From the NCBI GenBank assembly GCA_003141855.1, contig PLNS01000007.1:133648-183018 (forward strand): 49,371 bases of DNA, given 5' to 3'. Under the pieces are notes generated by a model. That model searched no databases. It saw nothing but the letters and a program-made list of their open reading frames with translations, and had not been told where the DNA came from. Positions 25,367-34,082 of the stretch are shown here, piece after piece. This stretch comes from Candidatus Bathyarchaeota archaeon (GTDB taxonomy: Archaea; Thermoproteota; Bathyarchaeia; Bathyarchaeales; Bathycorpusculaceae). The first letter of the stretch is position 1. The number at the start of each line of letters is the position of its first letter. Both the position numbers and the translations under genes were made by a program.

Positions 25367-25744
25367 TTAGTCTTTGTAGGCGACCACAGAAACCTCAACA
25401 AGCGCGCCAGCTTTCAATTCTGAGCCAACTGTGGCGCGTGCAGGAAACTCCTCCTCAAAGTATTTGGTGTATGCACGGTTAAACTCATCAAACAGCCACA
25501 TGGAAGAAAGGTACACGTTAGATTGAACAACGTCCTTTAAGCTGTAACCTGCAACTTCCAAGACAGCTTTTATGTTCTCCATAACCTGATACGTCTGCAG
25601 GGTGATAGTTTGAGCAATGATTTTGCCTTCCGCGGGGTCAATAGCAAGTTGCCCAGAAACAAACAGGAATTTTCCCGCTTGAACCGCCTGGCTATATGGA
25701 CCAATTGGTTTTGGGGCATTCTGGCTCAGGACTGTTTTTTTCAT
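25367..25744 (-). CDS. ridA: RidA family reactive imine/enamine deaminase
   Basis: This 125-aa protein is a typical RidA (YjgF/YER057c/UK114) member: KPIGPYSQAVQAG near the N-terminus, FVSGQLAIDP, and the C-terminal PARATVGSELKAGALVEV, whose Arg binds the carboxylate of the substrate. RidA hydrolyses 2-aminoacrylate and related enamines made by PLP enzymes. It acts as a cytosolic homotrimer. It is upstream of the HTH gene on the same strand with a 53-nt gap that contains a TATA box, so the two are probably separate transcripts. Confidence 0.93.
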   Translation of the reverse strand: MKKTVLSQNAPKPIGPYSQAVQAGKFLFVSGQLAIDPAEGKIIAQTITLQTYQVMENIKAVLEVAGYSLKDVVQSNVYLSSMWLFDEFNRAYTKYFEEEFPARATVGSELKAGALVEVSVVAYKD

Positions 25745-25842
25745 GTTTCCTCTTGTGATTGTTTCCTTAGGGGTTTAAATGGTTTCTGCAAGCAGACATC
25801 GCCAGCAGTTGTTTGTTAATTAGTTGCTTGTGTTGACGAAAA

Positions 25843-25851
25843 CCTTTTAAG
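25843..25851 (+). promoter_or_regulatory. TATA-like box for metK
   Basis: CCTTTTAAG lies about 60 nt before the metK ATG at 25907, giving an expected start near 25870 and a leader of about 35 nt with an AGAGAG purine stretch. Confidence 0.4.
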
Positions 25852-25906
25852 AAAAACGGCGAGTTACTATGCCTATTACACGATTGAACGGAAAAGAGAG
25901 ATTCCT

Positions 25907-27085
25907 ATGAAAAAAAACGGAAAATACTTGTTCACATCCGAGTCAGTTGGAGAAGGCCACCCAGACAAAGTTGCAGACCAAATATCCGACAGTGTTTTAG
26001 ACGCAATATTCACCCATGACCCCAAAGCACGAGTTGACTGCGAAACACTCGTGATGCAGGGAACCGTAATGATTACGGGTCAAATAACCACTTGCACCTA
26101 CATCAACATCCCAAAGATTGTTCGCCAAACCCTACAAGAAATCGGGTTCGACAACGCTAAAGACGGCTTAGACTGGGAAACATGCGGTATTCTGGTTTCC
26201 TTAACTGAGCAGTCTCCAGACATCGCCATGGGAGTAAACGAATCCAAGGGCCATGAGCAAGGCGCAGGAGACCAAGGCATGGTTTTCGGCTACGCAACAA
26301 ACGAAACAAAAGAATTCATGCCGCTACCCATCATGCTAGCGCATAAACTTGTTAAACGCTTAGCGGAGTGCAGAAAAACAAAACTTATGCCCTATCTTCG
26401 ACCTGACTGCAAGTCCCAAGTCACAGTGGAATATGAAGGCGGCAAGCCAAAATGCGTCAAAACCGTCGTTATCGCTGCCCAAAACAACGGAACCGTTGAC
26501 GATGCCACCCTAAAGAAAGACATCGTTGAAAAAGTCATCAAGAACGTTATCCCAGCAAACATGCTAGCAGAAGACATAAAATACGTCATAAACGGCACAG
26601 GCAGATTCGTCATAGGCGGAACCTTAGCTGATTCAGGATTAACTGGCAGAAAAATCATCGTTGACACATACGGCGGAGTCGGAAGCCACGGCGGCGGATG
26701 CTTCAGCGGCAAAGACCCATCAAAAGTTGACAGGTCAGGTTGCTACATGGCAAGATACATCGCCAAAAACGTTGTTGCCTCAGGCTTAGCAGACCAATGT
26801 GAAATCCAAATTTCCTACGCCATCGGCGTCGCGCAACCAATCTCAGTGCTGGTAAACAGTTACGAAACAGGAAAACTGTCAGACGAACAAATCCTAGAAT
26901 TGGTAAAGAAGTACTTTGACATGCGACCCAAAGCAATCATCGACCAACTAAACCTGCTAAGACCAATCTACAAGAAGACAGCAGTGTTTGGTCACTTTGG
27001 CAGGGAAGACGCAGATTTCCCATGGGAAAAAACCGATATGGCTGAACAGCTCAAAAAAGAGATTGAAAAAGCCAAAAAAGCCTAA
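25907..27085 (+). CDS. metK: S-adenosylmethionine synthetase, bacterial/eukaryotic type
   Basis: This 392-aa enzyme makes S-adenosylmethionine from methionine and ATP. Motifs of the bacterial/eukaryotic MAT family are clear: [16 protein letters not shown] at residues 14-29, [12 protein letters not shown] near residue 120, and [19 protein letters not shown] in the central-to-C-terminal region. Most archaea use an unrelated-looking archaeal MAT instead, so this form probably reflects gene transfer. It supplies the cofactor used by the many rSAM enzymes and methyltransferases around it. Its 3' flank has a strong T-rich tract (27086-27117) consistent with termination. Confidence 0.96.
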   Translation: MKKNGKYLFTSESVGEGHPDKVADQISDSVLDAIFTHDPKARVDCETLVMQGTVMITGQITTCTYINIPKIVRQTLQEIGFDNAKDGLDWETCGILVSLTEQSPDIAMGVNESKGHEQGAGDQGMVFGYATNETKEFMPLPIMLAHKLVKRLAECRKTKLMPYLRPDCKSQVTVEYEGGKPKCVKTVVIAAQNNGTVDDATLKKDIVEKVIKNVIPANMLAEDIKYVINGTGRFVIGGTLADSGLTGRKIIVDTYGGVGSHGGGCFSGKDPSKVDRSGCYMARYIAKNVVASGLADQCEIQISYAIGVAQPISVLVNSYETGKLSDEQILELVKKYFDMRPKAIIDQLNLLRPIYKKTAVFGHFGREDADFPWEKTDMAEQLKKEIEKAKKA

Positions 27086-27117
27086 TTTTTCCCTTTTAAC
27101 TTTTATTTTTCTTTAAA
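27086..27117 (+). terminator. T-rich terminator after metK
   Basis: Several runs of T (TTTTTCCC, TTTTAACTTTTATTTTTC) follow directly after the metK stop, the usual archaeal oligo-T termination pattern. Confidence 0.5.
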
Positions 27118-27197
27118 CTCTAGTGCTCAAGAAAATCTATAGCCCCCTTATTTAAAGAACGAGTGATAGCTAATTTTGCTAAGTCTATCTCTCTGAG

Positions 27198-27225
27198 TGA
27201 CCTACCCTCCCCTCTATTTATAGTC
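27198..27225 (-). repeat. Dispersed element, G-rich core only (R4)
   Basis: On the minus strand this reads ACTATAAATAGAGGGGAGGG then TAGGTC. It matches the G-rich end of the dispersed element but lacks the CATATTTGG block. It lies between the convergent metK and transglutaminase-like genes. Confidence 0.5.
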
Positions 27226-27255
27226 AGAATTAATTTGCTAATTGAAGGCTAAGCA

Positions 27256-28428
27256 TCAAGCGGGGTTTATGGGGGCTGGCGCTGTTTCTAATGGTTGTGT
27301 GCTTGGTTGTGCTGGTTCTGGTTTTTTGCGTCTTGTTTTAATAAATACCAACGCAAGTATAACCACAGCTAACACTAAAGCAACGATTAATGCAACCAAA
27401 AAAATCGGCAGGATAATGATGCTTGTTTGAGCGCTCGTCGCACCATTATACTGTCTGTTCCCCTGCCAACTCGCTTGAACAGCAATCACGCCCCCAGTCA
27501 CAGGTGCCCAATTGTACTCGAACCGCCCATCCGCTTGCGTTGCCACGGTGGCGATAGTTGTCCAACTGTCACTGTTAATCTTAGCCTGGAGCGTAACGTT
27601 CTCGTTTGCTGTTTGAGGGAGGATTTGGCCACTGATGGTTACGTTGTTATTCTCAAGCAAGATGGATGGAATAATTTGCAGTGCCAAAGTGCTGGGGTCT
27701 AGTTCTCTGAGGCTTGCTGAAACTTGCCCGACGGACGATTGCTCCATGTTCTCAAGCGTTATAACTTGGGACGAAACGTTCTGGTATTCGATGGGAGTTT
27801 CGCCGACTCGCCAGCCGTCCCTCCACTTGCTGCCCGTGCATTCCGCGATGTAGTAAGAAACGTTTTGGACATTAACACTGTAAACCGACACTCTTGCCTC
27901 TTTAGGCGCACTACCAAGATCTACCCCTATTTCCATGTGCAACTGAGTTTTATAGTACAATAGCACAACGGGGATTCCTCCTGCTTCCAGTATCGAAGCA
28001 GCAATGTAGGCAAAAAGGTCGCAGTCGCCGTTGCCAGCAACCAAGGTTTCAACAGGATACTTGCCAGGCACAACTTCCCGATAGGTTATTTGGTGCACAA
28101 GCATTAGAACGCCGTTAGTGAAGTCTTCCGTGTTGTTGTAAATCTGCCATAGTCTGTCAGCTATGGGTTTTAGCGTGTATGGGGTGACAAATTTGGCAAA
28201 ATCCGAATCAGAATACAAAGCGTGGTTCTGTATCGTGTAGTACTGGTAGAGAACTTGAGGAACCGTCACGTTTAACTCGTATGTCACATCGCCGTCGGGT
28301 CGATTCAACAACAGGAACGAGGCTGTGTAATCCTGCGTTTCGCCCTGTGTTTTGCCAAGCGGCACTAAAGAAAGAACGATAACAGCGATTACTGCAACGC
28401 TTACTGCCTTAATGTAATTACTTTTCAT
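27256..28428 (-). CDS. Secreted transglutaminase-like protein with Ig-like domain and membrane anchor
   Basis: This 390-aa protein has a signal peptide (about residues 7-28) and a transglutaminase-like core. The catalytic Cys is visible in GNGDCDLFAYIAASIL and the His in LHMEIGVD. A beta-sandwich domain follows (about 260-335: ITISGQILPQTANENVTLQAK-type region). A C-terminal membrane helix (about 345-367) ends in a basic KTRRKK anchor. It should be displayed outside the cell. Archaeal proteins of this type are thought to be thiol proteases or cross-linking enzymes rather than true transglutaminases; the substrate is not known. Confidence 0.82.
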   Translation of the reverse strand: MKSNYIKAVSVAVIAVIVLSLVPLGKTQGETQDYTASFLLLNRPDGDVTYELNVTVPQVLYQYYTIQNHALYSDSDFAKFVTPYTLKPIADRLWQIYNNTEDFTNGVLMLVHQITYREVVPGKYPVETLVAGNGDCDLFAYIAASILEAGGIPVVLLYYKTQLHMEIGVDLGSAPKEARVSVYSVNVQNVSYYIAECTGSKWRDGWRVGETPIEYQNVSSQVITLENMEQSSVGQVSASLRELDPSTLALQIIPSILLENNNVTISGQILPQTANENVTLQAKINSDSWTTIATVATQADGRFEYNWAPVTGGVIAVQASWQGNRQYNGATSAQTSIIILPIFLVALIVALVLAVVILALVFIKTRRKKPEPAQPSTQPLETAPAPINPA

Positions 28429-28491
28429 ACGAGACGATAGCCAACATTGCTTTTCCGCATGATTCCTTTTGCTTAAATGTTTATTCCCAAA

Positions 28492-29316
28492 TCACTCTTC
28501 AAGCTCAACCGTGACTAATCCACCATTTGCCTTAATCAAAACGGCAAGTTGCTTCGCTACTTTGACGAGTTTTTCAGCAGGCATCTGCTCTTGGCACGCT
28601 ATGATTGTTAGATGGAGTTCTACGTGAGGCTTATTTTCCGTACGCTTAGGATGCGACTTCACGTAAACGCCCTCGTTATCGCTCATCACCTTGTCGATTA
28701 ACGGTGCCAGACGGGACTCCATGATGTTATCGGCAAAAATGCTCCTCTCACAAAACACGCTGCTCCCCACCGCGTGCTTTACCAGTGGTACTATTGTTTC
28801 ATTAAAAATCGCTTCCATTTCCACTGGCACACCGGGCAGGGCAAACAGAACCGTTCCCTGCACATCAACACGTACGCCTGGCGCAGTTCCAATCGGATTA
28901 TTGATTGGCTCGGTTTTCTCTGGGAGGGTTGCCATTTTTACTCGTGGCGGCGTCAACTCAATTTCGGTTGGCAGGTGCCGTTTTTTGGCGTATTCTACGC
29001 ATTTTTGCTTAACCATTGCCAGCGCTTTTGGGTTTACTTCTAACTTGAGGTTTAGCGCTTTGGCGATGCCTTGGAGGGTTTTATCGTCGAATGTTGGTCC
29101 TAACCCGCCAGTGGTGACTATAAACTGTGGTTTTCGAGCTATGGCTTCATAGATGGTGCTGGCGATTTCCTCGAGGGTGTCTTGGATTACGGTTACTCGT
29201 TTAACGTTTGCGCCGAGTCGGGTGGCTTGTTTTGCTAGGTAGTGTGCGTTTGTGTCTTTGATTTTGCCTATAAGTAACTCGTTGCCTACGCATACTATTT
29301 CCAAGTCTACTGCCAT
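28492..29316 (-). CDS. CinA/MoaB-like molybdopterin-binding domain protein
   Basis: This 274-aa protein has the COG1058 fold found in the N-terminal domain of CinA: CVGNELLIGKIKDTNAHYLA near the N-terminus, TTGGLGPTFDDKT at about residues 68-80, and PIGTAPG, then ALPGVPVEME. The CinA relatives include nicotinamide mononucleotide deamidase and ADP-ribose pyrophosphatase activities. The NMN deamidase domain itself is absent, as in many archaeal members. The ATG has AGAGG upstream and a TATA box (GGTATAAAAG, about 29362-29371 on the minus strand). Confidence 0.85.
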   Translation of the reverse strand: MAVDLEIVCVGNELLIGKIKDTNAHYLAKQATRLGANVKRVTVIQDTLEEIASTIYEAIARKPQFIVTTGGLGPTFDDKTLQGIAKALNLKLEVNPKALAMVKQKCVEYAKKRHLPTEIELTPPRVKMATLPEKTEPINNPIGTAPGVRVDVQGTVLFALPGVPVEMEAIFNETIVPLVKHAVGSSVFCERSIFADNIMESRLAPLIDKVMSDNEGVYVKSHPKRTENKPHVELHLTIIACQEQMPAEKLVKVAKQLAVLIKANGGLVTVELEE

Positions 29317-29532
29317 GCGCCCGTTTCCTCTGTGAGTTGTTAGAGTTAGCGTTGTTTTCTTTTATACCGTTTGCTATGTTGCTGCTCAAATAGCGTCATG
29401 CGAATTCTATGAGGATACATTACAAGTGTTAAAGCACATCGTTTTTACGCTATTGAACTTTCTTTAAAACAAAAATTATCTAGAAGCATAGTCTAAGCTA
29501 CGAAAAGGTGTTGTTTCCTTTTCCAAACAGCT

Positions 29533-29742
29533 CTATTTCTTGCTAAGCCACCATTTCAGATAGTCTTTTCTGCGGTTCTCTCGCTCTTCTTCTGCTGTCT
29601 CTACGCTTGGTCTGTTTTTATCCCGCAAATCATTGAGTTCTTGTTGTGTCACAGATAAACCGCAGCTCTTGCAGACATAGAGTTTGGTGCCTATCATGTA
29701 ATGCATTTCTCCGCCACATTCAGGACAATAGGTCGTTGTCAT
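29533..29742 (-). CDS. Small zinc-ribbon protein
   Basis: This 69-aa protein has a zinc ribbon in its first half: YCPECGGEM and YVCKSCGLS, giving a CPxC...CxxC metal site. A charged helical tail follows (EEERENRRKDYLKWW). Archaeal miniproteins of this type often bind nucleic acid or partner proteins; the target is unknown. It is upstream of the CinA-like gene, with a 217-nt gap. Confidence 0.75.
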   Translation of the reverse strand: MTTTYCPECGGEMHYMIGTKLYVCKSCGLSVTQQELNDLRDKNRPSVETAEEERENRRKDYLKWWLSKK

Positions 29743-29836
29743 TATTAGTCTCTCAGGGAAGTTTTATAGTAAATCGCTTCTGCAAAGATATTAGTCTTCG
29801 CATGGATTTCAACAATTTTAGCCTAAAAAAGGTTCT

Positions 29837-30880
29837 TTACACATGAGAGTACATTTTGTCATTGCTGTATTTTCCAGTGGCCATTTCCTGTTCGATTTCT
29901 TTCAAGAGCAAGATGCGCTTAAACGTCGGTGGATGCGTAGCAAACAGACTGTTCATCTGCACCCATGTGGATTTGGATTCTTTCTCCATCGCCAACTGCA
30001 ACTCACGCTCATCCAAAACGCCGTCATGGTCCAAGTCGTATTCGTCTTTTTTCTCCATGATGTGTTGGACTTCCTGCTTGGCCATCGCTGGGTCTTCAAT
30101 GTAGAAGGCTCTGGCGCCTTCTGGGGGCTTTGGTGAGATTGATAAGCCGTATGTGATTTTTGCCAATGCACTTTCCAGCTCTCGCGGCGACCCTGTAACG
30201 TAAGCTGAATAGGCGTCGGCATAGTGCTCTCGGAGACGGCTAAGCCTCATAACGATGAGGAAGGTGATTATGTAGATGATAAACGAGATTACGCCGATTA
30301 TGATTAGGGCGGCTCCTGAATTATCTTTATTATTTCTTCGTCCACCACTAAAGGCGCCTGCATATAACGTTGCCTGCGCAATCATGTAAGCAATCAATGG
30401 CAGGGCTGAAAGCACAGTCATAACAATGTAATCTTTATGCTTAATGTGACCCAACTCGTGGGCTATAACGCCTTTAATTTCATTCTCATTCAGTTGCTGC
30501 AAGAGCCCCTCGTGCACGGCTAAGGTTGCGCTGCTTGTGGTTCTGCCAAACGTGAAAGCGTTGGGAGTGTTATTTGGGACCGTAGCTAGCTTGGGCATGG
30601 GTATGCCGCTTTTGTCCGCTAACTCTTTAACTGTTGATTCAAGCCAAGGGTTCTCGCCAGGCTTTAGGTAATTGAGATGTGTTGTTGCGGCAACAATTGC
30701 TGGACCAACCGCATACTGGAACAGGATGAATAGTGCTGAGCCGCCTAAAGCAACGAGTAAGCCAGTAAAAACATCTAACTGCAAGAAGTAAACGATTACA
30801 AAAACAAGAAGGCCGAATATGAAGGCGGATAAGAAAATGGACGTTGCCATTGCAAACTTGAGTTGTGATAGACTAGCCAA
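29837..30880 (-). CDS. htpX: HtpX-type M48 membrane zinc metalloprotease with EF-hand
   Basis: This 347-aa protease has two N-terminal membrane helices (about 13-60), the zinc motif HELGH (H141-H145) with third ligand E218 in REHYADAYSAY, and two further helices (about 152-175 and 190-212). HtpX degrades misfolded membrane proteins. After the protease core there is an insertion with a perfect 12-residue EF-hand calcium loop, DLDHDGVLDERE (D282-E293). This is not a normal HtpX feature. It starts at a TTG with GAGGGGG upstream. Confidence 0.9.
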   Translation of the reverse strand: MASLSQLKFAMATSIFLSAFIFGLLVFVIVYFLQLDVFTGLLVALGGSALFILFQYAVGPAIVAATTHLNYLKPGENPWLESTVKELADKSGIPMPKLATVPNNTPNAFTFGRTTSSATLAVHEGLLQQLNENEIKGVIAHELGHIKHKDYIVMTVLSALPLIAYMIAQATLYAGAFSGGRRNNKDNSGAALIIIGVISFIIYIITFLIVMRLSRLREHYADAYSAYVTGSPRELESALAKITYGLSISPKPPEGARAFYIEDPAMAKQEVQHIMEKKDEYDLDHDGVLDERELQLAMEKESKSTWVQMNSLFATHPPTFKRILLLKEIEQEMATGKYSNDKMYSHV

Positions 30881-30984
30881 CTTTTTGCCCCCTCGTTAGA
30901 TTTCACAAGTATTATAATAAAGAATTAAGTCTTTCCCAAAATTAAAAACAAAATACCAGAAAAATTTAAAAAATAAAAGGAAAT

Positions 30985-31932
30985 TTAGATGGGGTAAGCT
31001 CCGCAGACTTTGCAGAACTGAATCTTTGTTTTAACGTAGCTTTTGCATTTTGGACATTGGATGCCGCCGTTGTTTGGGAAGACGTCTTTGGGTTTGCCGA
31101 ATTTTTTGCGGAAGGTTTCGTAGTAGAGTAGTTGTTCTTTGTCTTGGATTTCAACGTCGTCTTTTTCTTTTATCGACTTCTTTTTCTCTTCAAAATCCTT
31201 GTCTGTGATAAAGTCGTTGAAGTGTGTCCTTAGAGTCTCGGTTCCTGTGCCTGCTTCCAAGGGTGCTTTGGGTCTCCAGATGATGTCTTTTGGTATGACG
31301 TCTTCGTAGGCTTTTCGCAGAATCCACTTGCTGTATTTTACGCCGTTGTACATGTTTATCTTGAATTTGATGGGTAGTTTCTTTGCCCACGCCATGAACT
31401 CGGGGTCCATGTAGGGTGCTTTGATGGTCATTCCAAGAGATGCAGCCATGGAGAGTGAGGAGAAACCCATTTCTGCCCACATTTCTTCCTGCTTCTTTGC
31501 AAATTCTGATTCAGTTAGGTGGAATTGCCATGGGTAACCAAAAAGCTCGTCTAATGCGTCGCCTGTGAATACGCTTTTTATTCCCTTCTCTTTAAAGAGG
31601 GTTAAGCCGATGTATACTGGGAGGCTGTTTCTGATTTCCATGGGGTCATATTTTTTGAGTGCTTCCACAACTTTGGGGTAAAACTTGAGTACGTCTTCTC
31701 GGTCAAACTGGTGTGTTTCCTGTTTTAGTTTTAGGAGGGCAACCATTTTCTTTACGTATTCGGTGTCTTTGGGGGTTCCATGCTTGAAAGCTAAGGTGAG
31801 GCATGGAATGCCTGGTTTGTATTTTACTGCTTCGTAGGCGATTATTTGGGTGTCTGTTCCAGCGGAGAAAAGGAAGCCGTCTGCCATGTTTTTCTTGACG
31901 ACTTTGTTTACTAATGTTCTGACTTCGGGCAA
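30985..31932 (-). CDS. Asparagine synthetase-like domain protein with C-terminal zinc ribbon
   Basis: This 315-aa protein matches the synthetase half of AsnB (TGDALDELFGYPW, PYMDPEFMAWAKKLPI) and lacks the N-terminal glutaminase domain. The PP-loop, normally SGGxDS, reads SAGTDT here. The last about 25 residues are a zinc ribbon: CPKCKSYVKTKIQFCKVCG. It probably adenylates a carboxylate and uses ammonia or another amine, but the substrate is not known. It starts at a TTG; the open frame upstream has no better start. A TATA box (CTTAAATA) lies about 70 nt before the TTG. It is divergent from a nitrilase-family gene. Confidence 0.8.
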   Translation of the reverse strand: MPEVRTLVNKVVKKNMADGFLFSAGTDTQIIAYEAVKYKPGIPCLTLAFKHGTPKDTEYVKKMVALLKLKQETHQFDREDVLKFYPKVVEALKKYDPMEIRNSLPVYIGLTLFKEKGIKSVFTGDALDELFGYPWQFHLTESEFAKKQEEMWAEMGFSSLSMAASLGMTIKAPYMDPEFMAWAKKLPIKFKINMYNGVKYSKWILRKAYEDVIPKDIIWRPKAPLEAGTGTETLRTHFNDFITDKDFEEKKKSIKEKDDVEIQDKEQLLYYETFRKKFGKPKDVFPNNGGIQCPKCKSYVKTKIQFCKVCGAYPI

Positions 31933-32179
31933 GAGTTTGCTGTATTCTGACTCGTTAAGCGTATTTCTATCCCTCGCATTACTGTGTTTGTCGTTCGCCC
32001 ACTATTTAAGTTTATCCGTATGCATATAAAAGCCGATAAATAGTAAACATATGTGCTGAAACTCAAAACAATGCTGAACAATCGACCACCCCCCACTCTT
32101 TTTTGCACATTTACATCACAACCAACTATGTTTAAATGCTCAAAAACAAAACTCAATACTAACAAAGAGGTCAACATCC

Positions 32180-32932
32180 TTGAAAGTCAGCCTACTTCAC
32201 ATGGAAATACGCAGCACCCTCGAAGACAACCTAAAAGCCGCCAAAACTGCTGTCCTCAAAGCAGCAAAACAAAAACCAGCCCTAATCGCCCTGCCAGAAT
32301 ACTTCACCGTTGCCAACTGCATGGCAGACTTCACTGATGCCCAAAAAATAAGCCAAGAAACCTGCGCTAAAACACTCAATTTTCTACAAGAAATTTCCCG
32401 AGAAATCGGCAACATCTACCTCCTCGGCGGTACAGTGCTCGAAGAAGACAACGGCAAACACTACAACACCAGCACACTGTGGAGAAACGGTCAACTCTTA
32501 GCAAAATACAAGAAGATAAACCCAATAAAGGCAGAGATTGAGGCAGGCGTCGCTAGAGGAAATCAGCCGCTTGTCGTGGACACGGATTTAGGTAAACTTG
32601 GAATAATTGTGTGCGCTGACACCTTTGATCCCCCACTCATCAAAAAAATCGCTGATTTAGGCGCTGAAATTGTTTCTTTGCCCGTCGCCGCTATGGGAAC
32701 TCACCCAACTGTTAAAGGTCACCCATTAACCGAGGCGATTGCAAGGGATTACGGTTTGTTTATACTAAAAGTTGGGAACGTCTGTTCAAACATGCGGGGC
32801 GGCAGAAGCGCCATCATTGCTCCTTGGGGTATACTGGGCGAAGTTTCTGATGTGGCAGAAGACTCAGTGCTCACGGCAGACCTTGACATGCAACGGCTAA
32901 GAGAATACCGGCGGAAACTCAGTAAATCTTAG
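32180..32932 (+). CDS. Carbon-nitrogen hydrolase (nitrilase superfamily amidase)
   Basis: This 250-aa protein carries the Glu-Lys-Cys triad of the nitrilase superfamily: E40 in LPEYF, K112 in YKKINP and C145 in VCADTFD. The length and fold are typical of omega-amidase or aliphatic amidase-like members; the substrate is unknown. It starts at a TTG; a TATA-like GTTTAAAT at about 32128 gives a start near 32155. It is convergent with the CxCPxC protein, overlapping its 3' end by 14 nt. The divergent neighbour is a synthetase that lacks a glutaminase domain. Confidence 0.88.
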   Translation: MKVSLLHMEIRSTLEDNLKAAKTAVLKAAKQKPALIALPEYFTVANCMADFTDAQKISQETCAKTLNFLQEISREIGNIYLLGGTVLEEDNGKHYNTSTLWRNGQLLAKYKKINPIKAEIEAGVARGNQPLVVDTDLGKLGIIVCADTFDPPLIKKIADLGAEIVSLPVAAMGTHPTVKGHPLTEAIARDYGLFILKVGNVCSNMRGGRSAIIAPWGILGEVSDVAEDSVLTADLDMQRLREYRRKLSKS

Positions 32933-33803
32933 CCCAGCAGTCTACAATTCGGCTCATTTCCTCAAACTCGTATTTTGCGAGCCATTCTCGGAAGTCACTG
33001 TTCTGGACAGCAAACTTTGCGATTTGTCTTGCGTTTTCAGAATCGTGTACAAGCAGCAAAACTGCATCCAAGTTGTGGCGGGAAATGTAAGCAACCGTTT
33101 TTAGGAGCGCGTTGAGTTTTTCGTCGGTGGGCATTTCAGCGCTGAGCTCCACTACAACGGGTTTCTTTAGCATGGCAACGAAGTCTCGAACTATCGTATC
33201 AACCCAGTAATTAGTAAAATAATCCCTTGATGAGAGGGGCACATGGAAATAATCCACTAAATCGGCAATTGCATTAAAATCTAAGCCGAACCTTTCTTTA
33301 GCTAAGACGGGGTCAGGGTACATTTCAACCGCGAAGGTTCCTTTAGTGTGGGTTTTGGCTTCTTTTAGGAAAGCTGTAACGGTTTGAGCTCGCCACTCAG
33401 TCCAATCCAAGCCGCTCTTTCTCCGTTGCCCTGAACATCTTGGGCAGGTGCAGTATTCTTGATCGGCAAAATGATAAAGGTTGAGTGTGACACCGATTAT
33501 GTCTTGTTGTAATAGGCTGTCTAGGTAATCGAAGACTTTGGCTCGGTATCCAGGGTGTGTTGGGCATACGAAGTCAAATGCTAAATTTGATTTTCTGTTA
33601 CGCCGTAAAGCTGGACCTGAATTGGAGATGGAGACGATGCTTGGGTCTTCGCGGATGGCTTTGGCGTCGCAGAAGACGGTAACGTCGTTTTGCATGCCTT
33701 TTGCTGCTGGAAAAGCTTGGCCGTCAGCCCATTTTGAGTAGTAAACGTGAAGGTCATAGCCTTCGACGTGTTCGGGTTTGTATGTGACTAAGCCTACTTT
33801 CAT
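32919..33803 (-). CDS. Uncharacterised protein with CxCPxC motif, paralogue 1
   Basis: From the ATG at 33803 this is a 294-aa protein; the longest frame starts at 33875 but overlaps the promoter of the divergent ferredoxin. It is related along its length to the plus-strand protein at 35210-36109. Shared landmarks are SNGPALR (or SNSGPALR), LYHFADQEYCTCPRC, RKSGLDWTEWRA, PDPVLAKERFGLDF and a central beta/alpha pattern like a TIM barrel. The fold and the CxCPxC after 'HFADQ' recall uncharacterised glycoside hydrolase-like families, but I cannot name a function. No signal peptide, so it is cytosolic. Confidence 0.6.
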   Translation of the reverse strand: MKVGLVTYKPEHVEGYDLHVYYSKWADGQAFPAAKGMQNDVTVFCDAKAIREDPSIVSISNSGPALRRNRKSNLAFDFVCPTHPGYRAKVFDYLDSLLQQDIIGVTLNLYHFADQEYCTCPRCSGQRRKSGLDWTEWRAQTVTAFLKEAKTHTKGTFAVEMYPDPVLAKERFGLDFNAIADLVDYFHVPLSSRDYFTNYWVDTIVRDFVAMLKKPVVVELSAEMPTDEKLNALLKTVAYISRHNLDAVLLLVHDSENARQIAKFAVQNSDFREWLAKYEFEEMSRIVDCWAKIY

Positions 33804-33863
33804 GGTCTCTTCTCTACCGCGCAACAGATATATTGTTTGGCGTTTATTTAATTGTTGATTCAC

Positions 33864-34082
33864 ATGGACAAACATAAATCCTTTATCATCATCGACGCCG
33901 CTAAGTGCCCTCCCTGCACGGGGCAGATTTGCATTGGTGTTTGTCCACAGGGTGCCTTAGAAGAAGGCAAGAACAGAAAACCCCAAGTCATCGATGTGGT
34001 GCAGTGCACGCGGTGTGGTGTCTGCGTAAACCTGTGTCCCGCCAAAGCCATCACTATAAATGATAGCAACCCCAAAAAATAG
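33864..34082 (+). CDS. Ferredoxin-like 2[4Fe-4S] protein
   Basis: From the ATG at 33864 this is a 72-aa ferredoxin. The second cluster motif is canonical (C48, C51, C54, C58 in CTRCGVCVNLCP). The first is unusual: C15, C18, C23 and C27 in CPPCTGQICIGVCP, so there are four residues, not two, between the second and third Cys. The frame overlaps the next gene, cbiZ, by one nt, so the two are coupled. An alternative start at 33852 adds four residues. Confidence 0.85.
   Translation: MDKHKSFIIIDAAKCPPCTGQICIGVCPQGALEEGKNRKPQVIDVVQCTRCGVCVNLCPAKAITINDSNPKK

Noticed and set aside
32075-32100. GACCACCCCCCACTC as a further copy of the dispersed element
   Set aside because: Only the C-rich stretch matches and the AGGTC/ATAGAG context is missing, so chance is likely.
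31911-32177. 88-codon minus-strand frame upstream of the AsnB-like gene
   Set aside because: It covers the promoter region of the AsnB-like gene and the divergent nitrilase, and shows no protein-like features.
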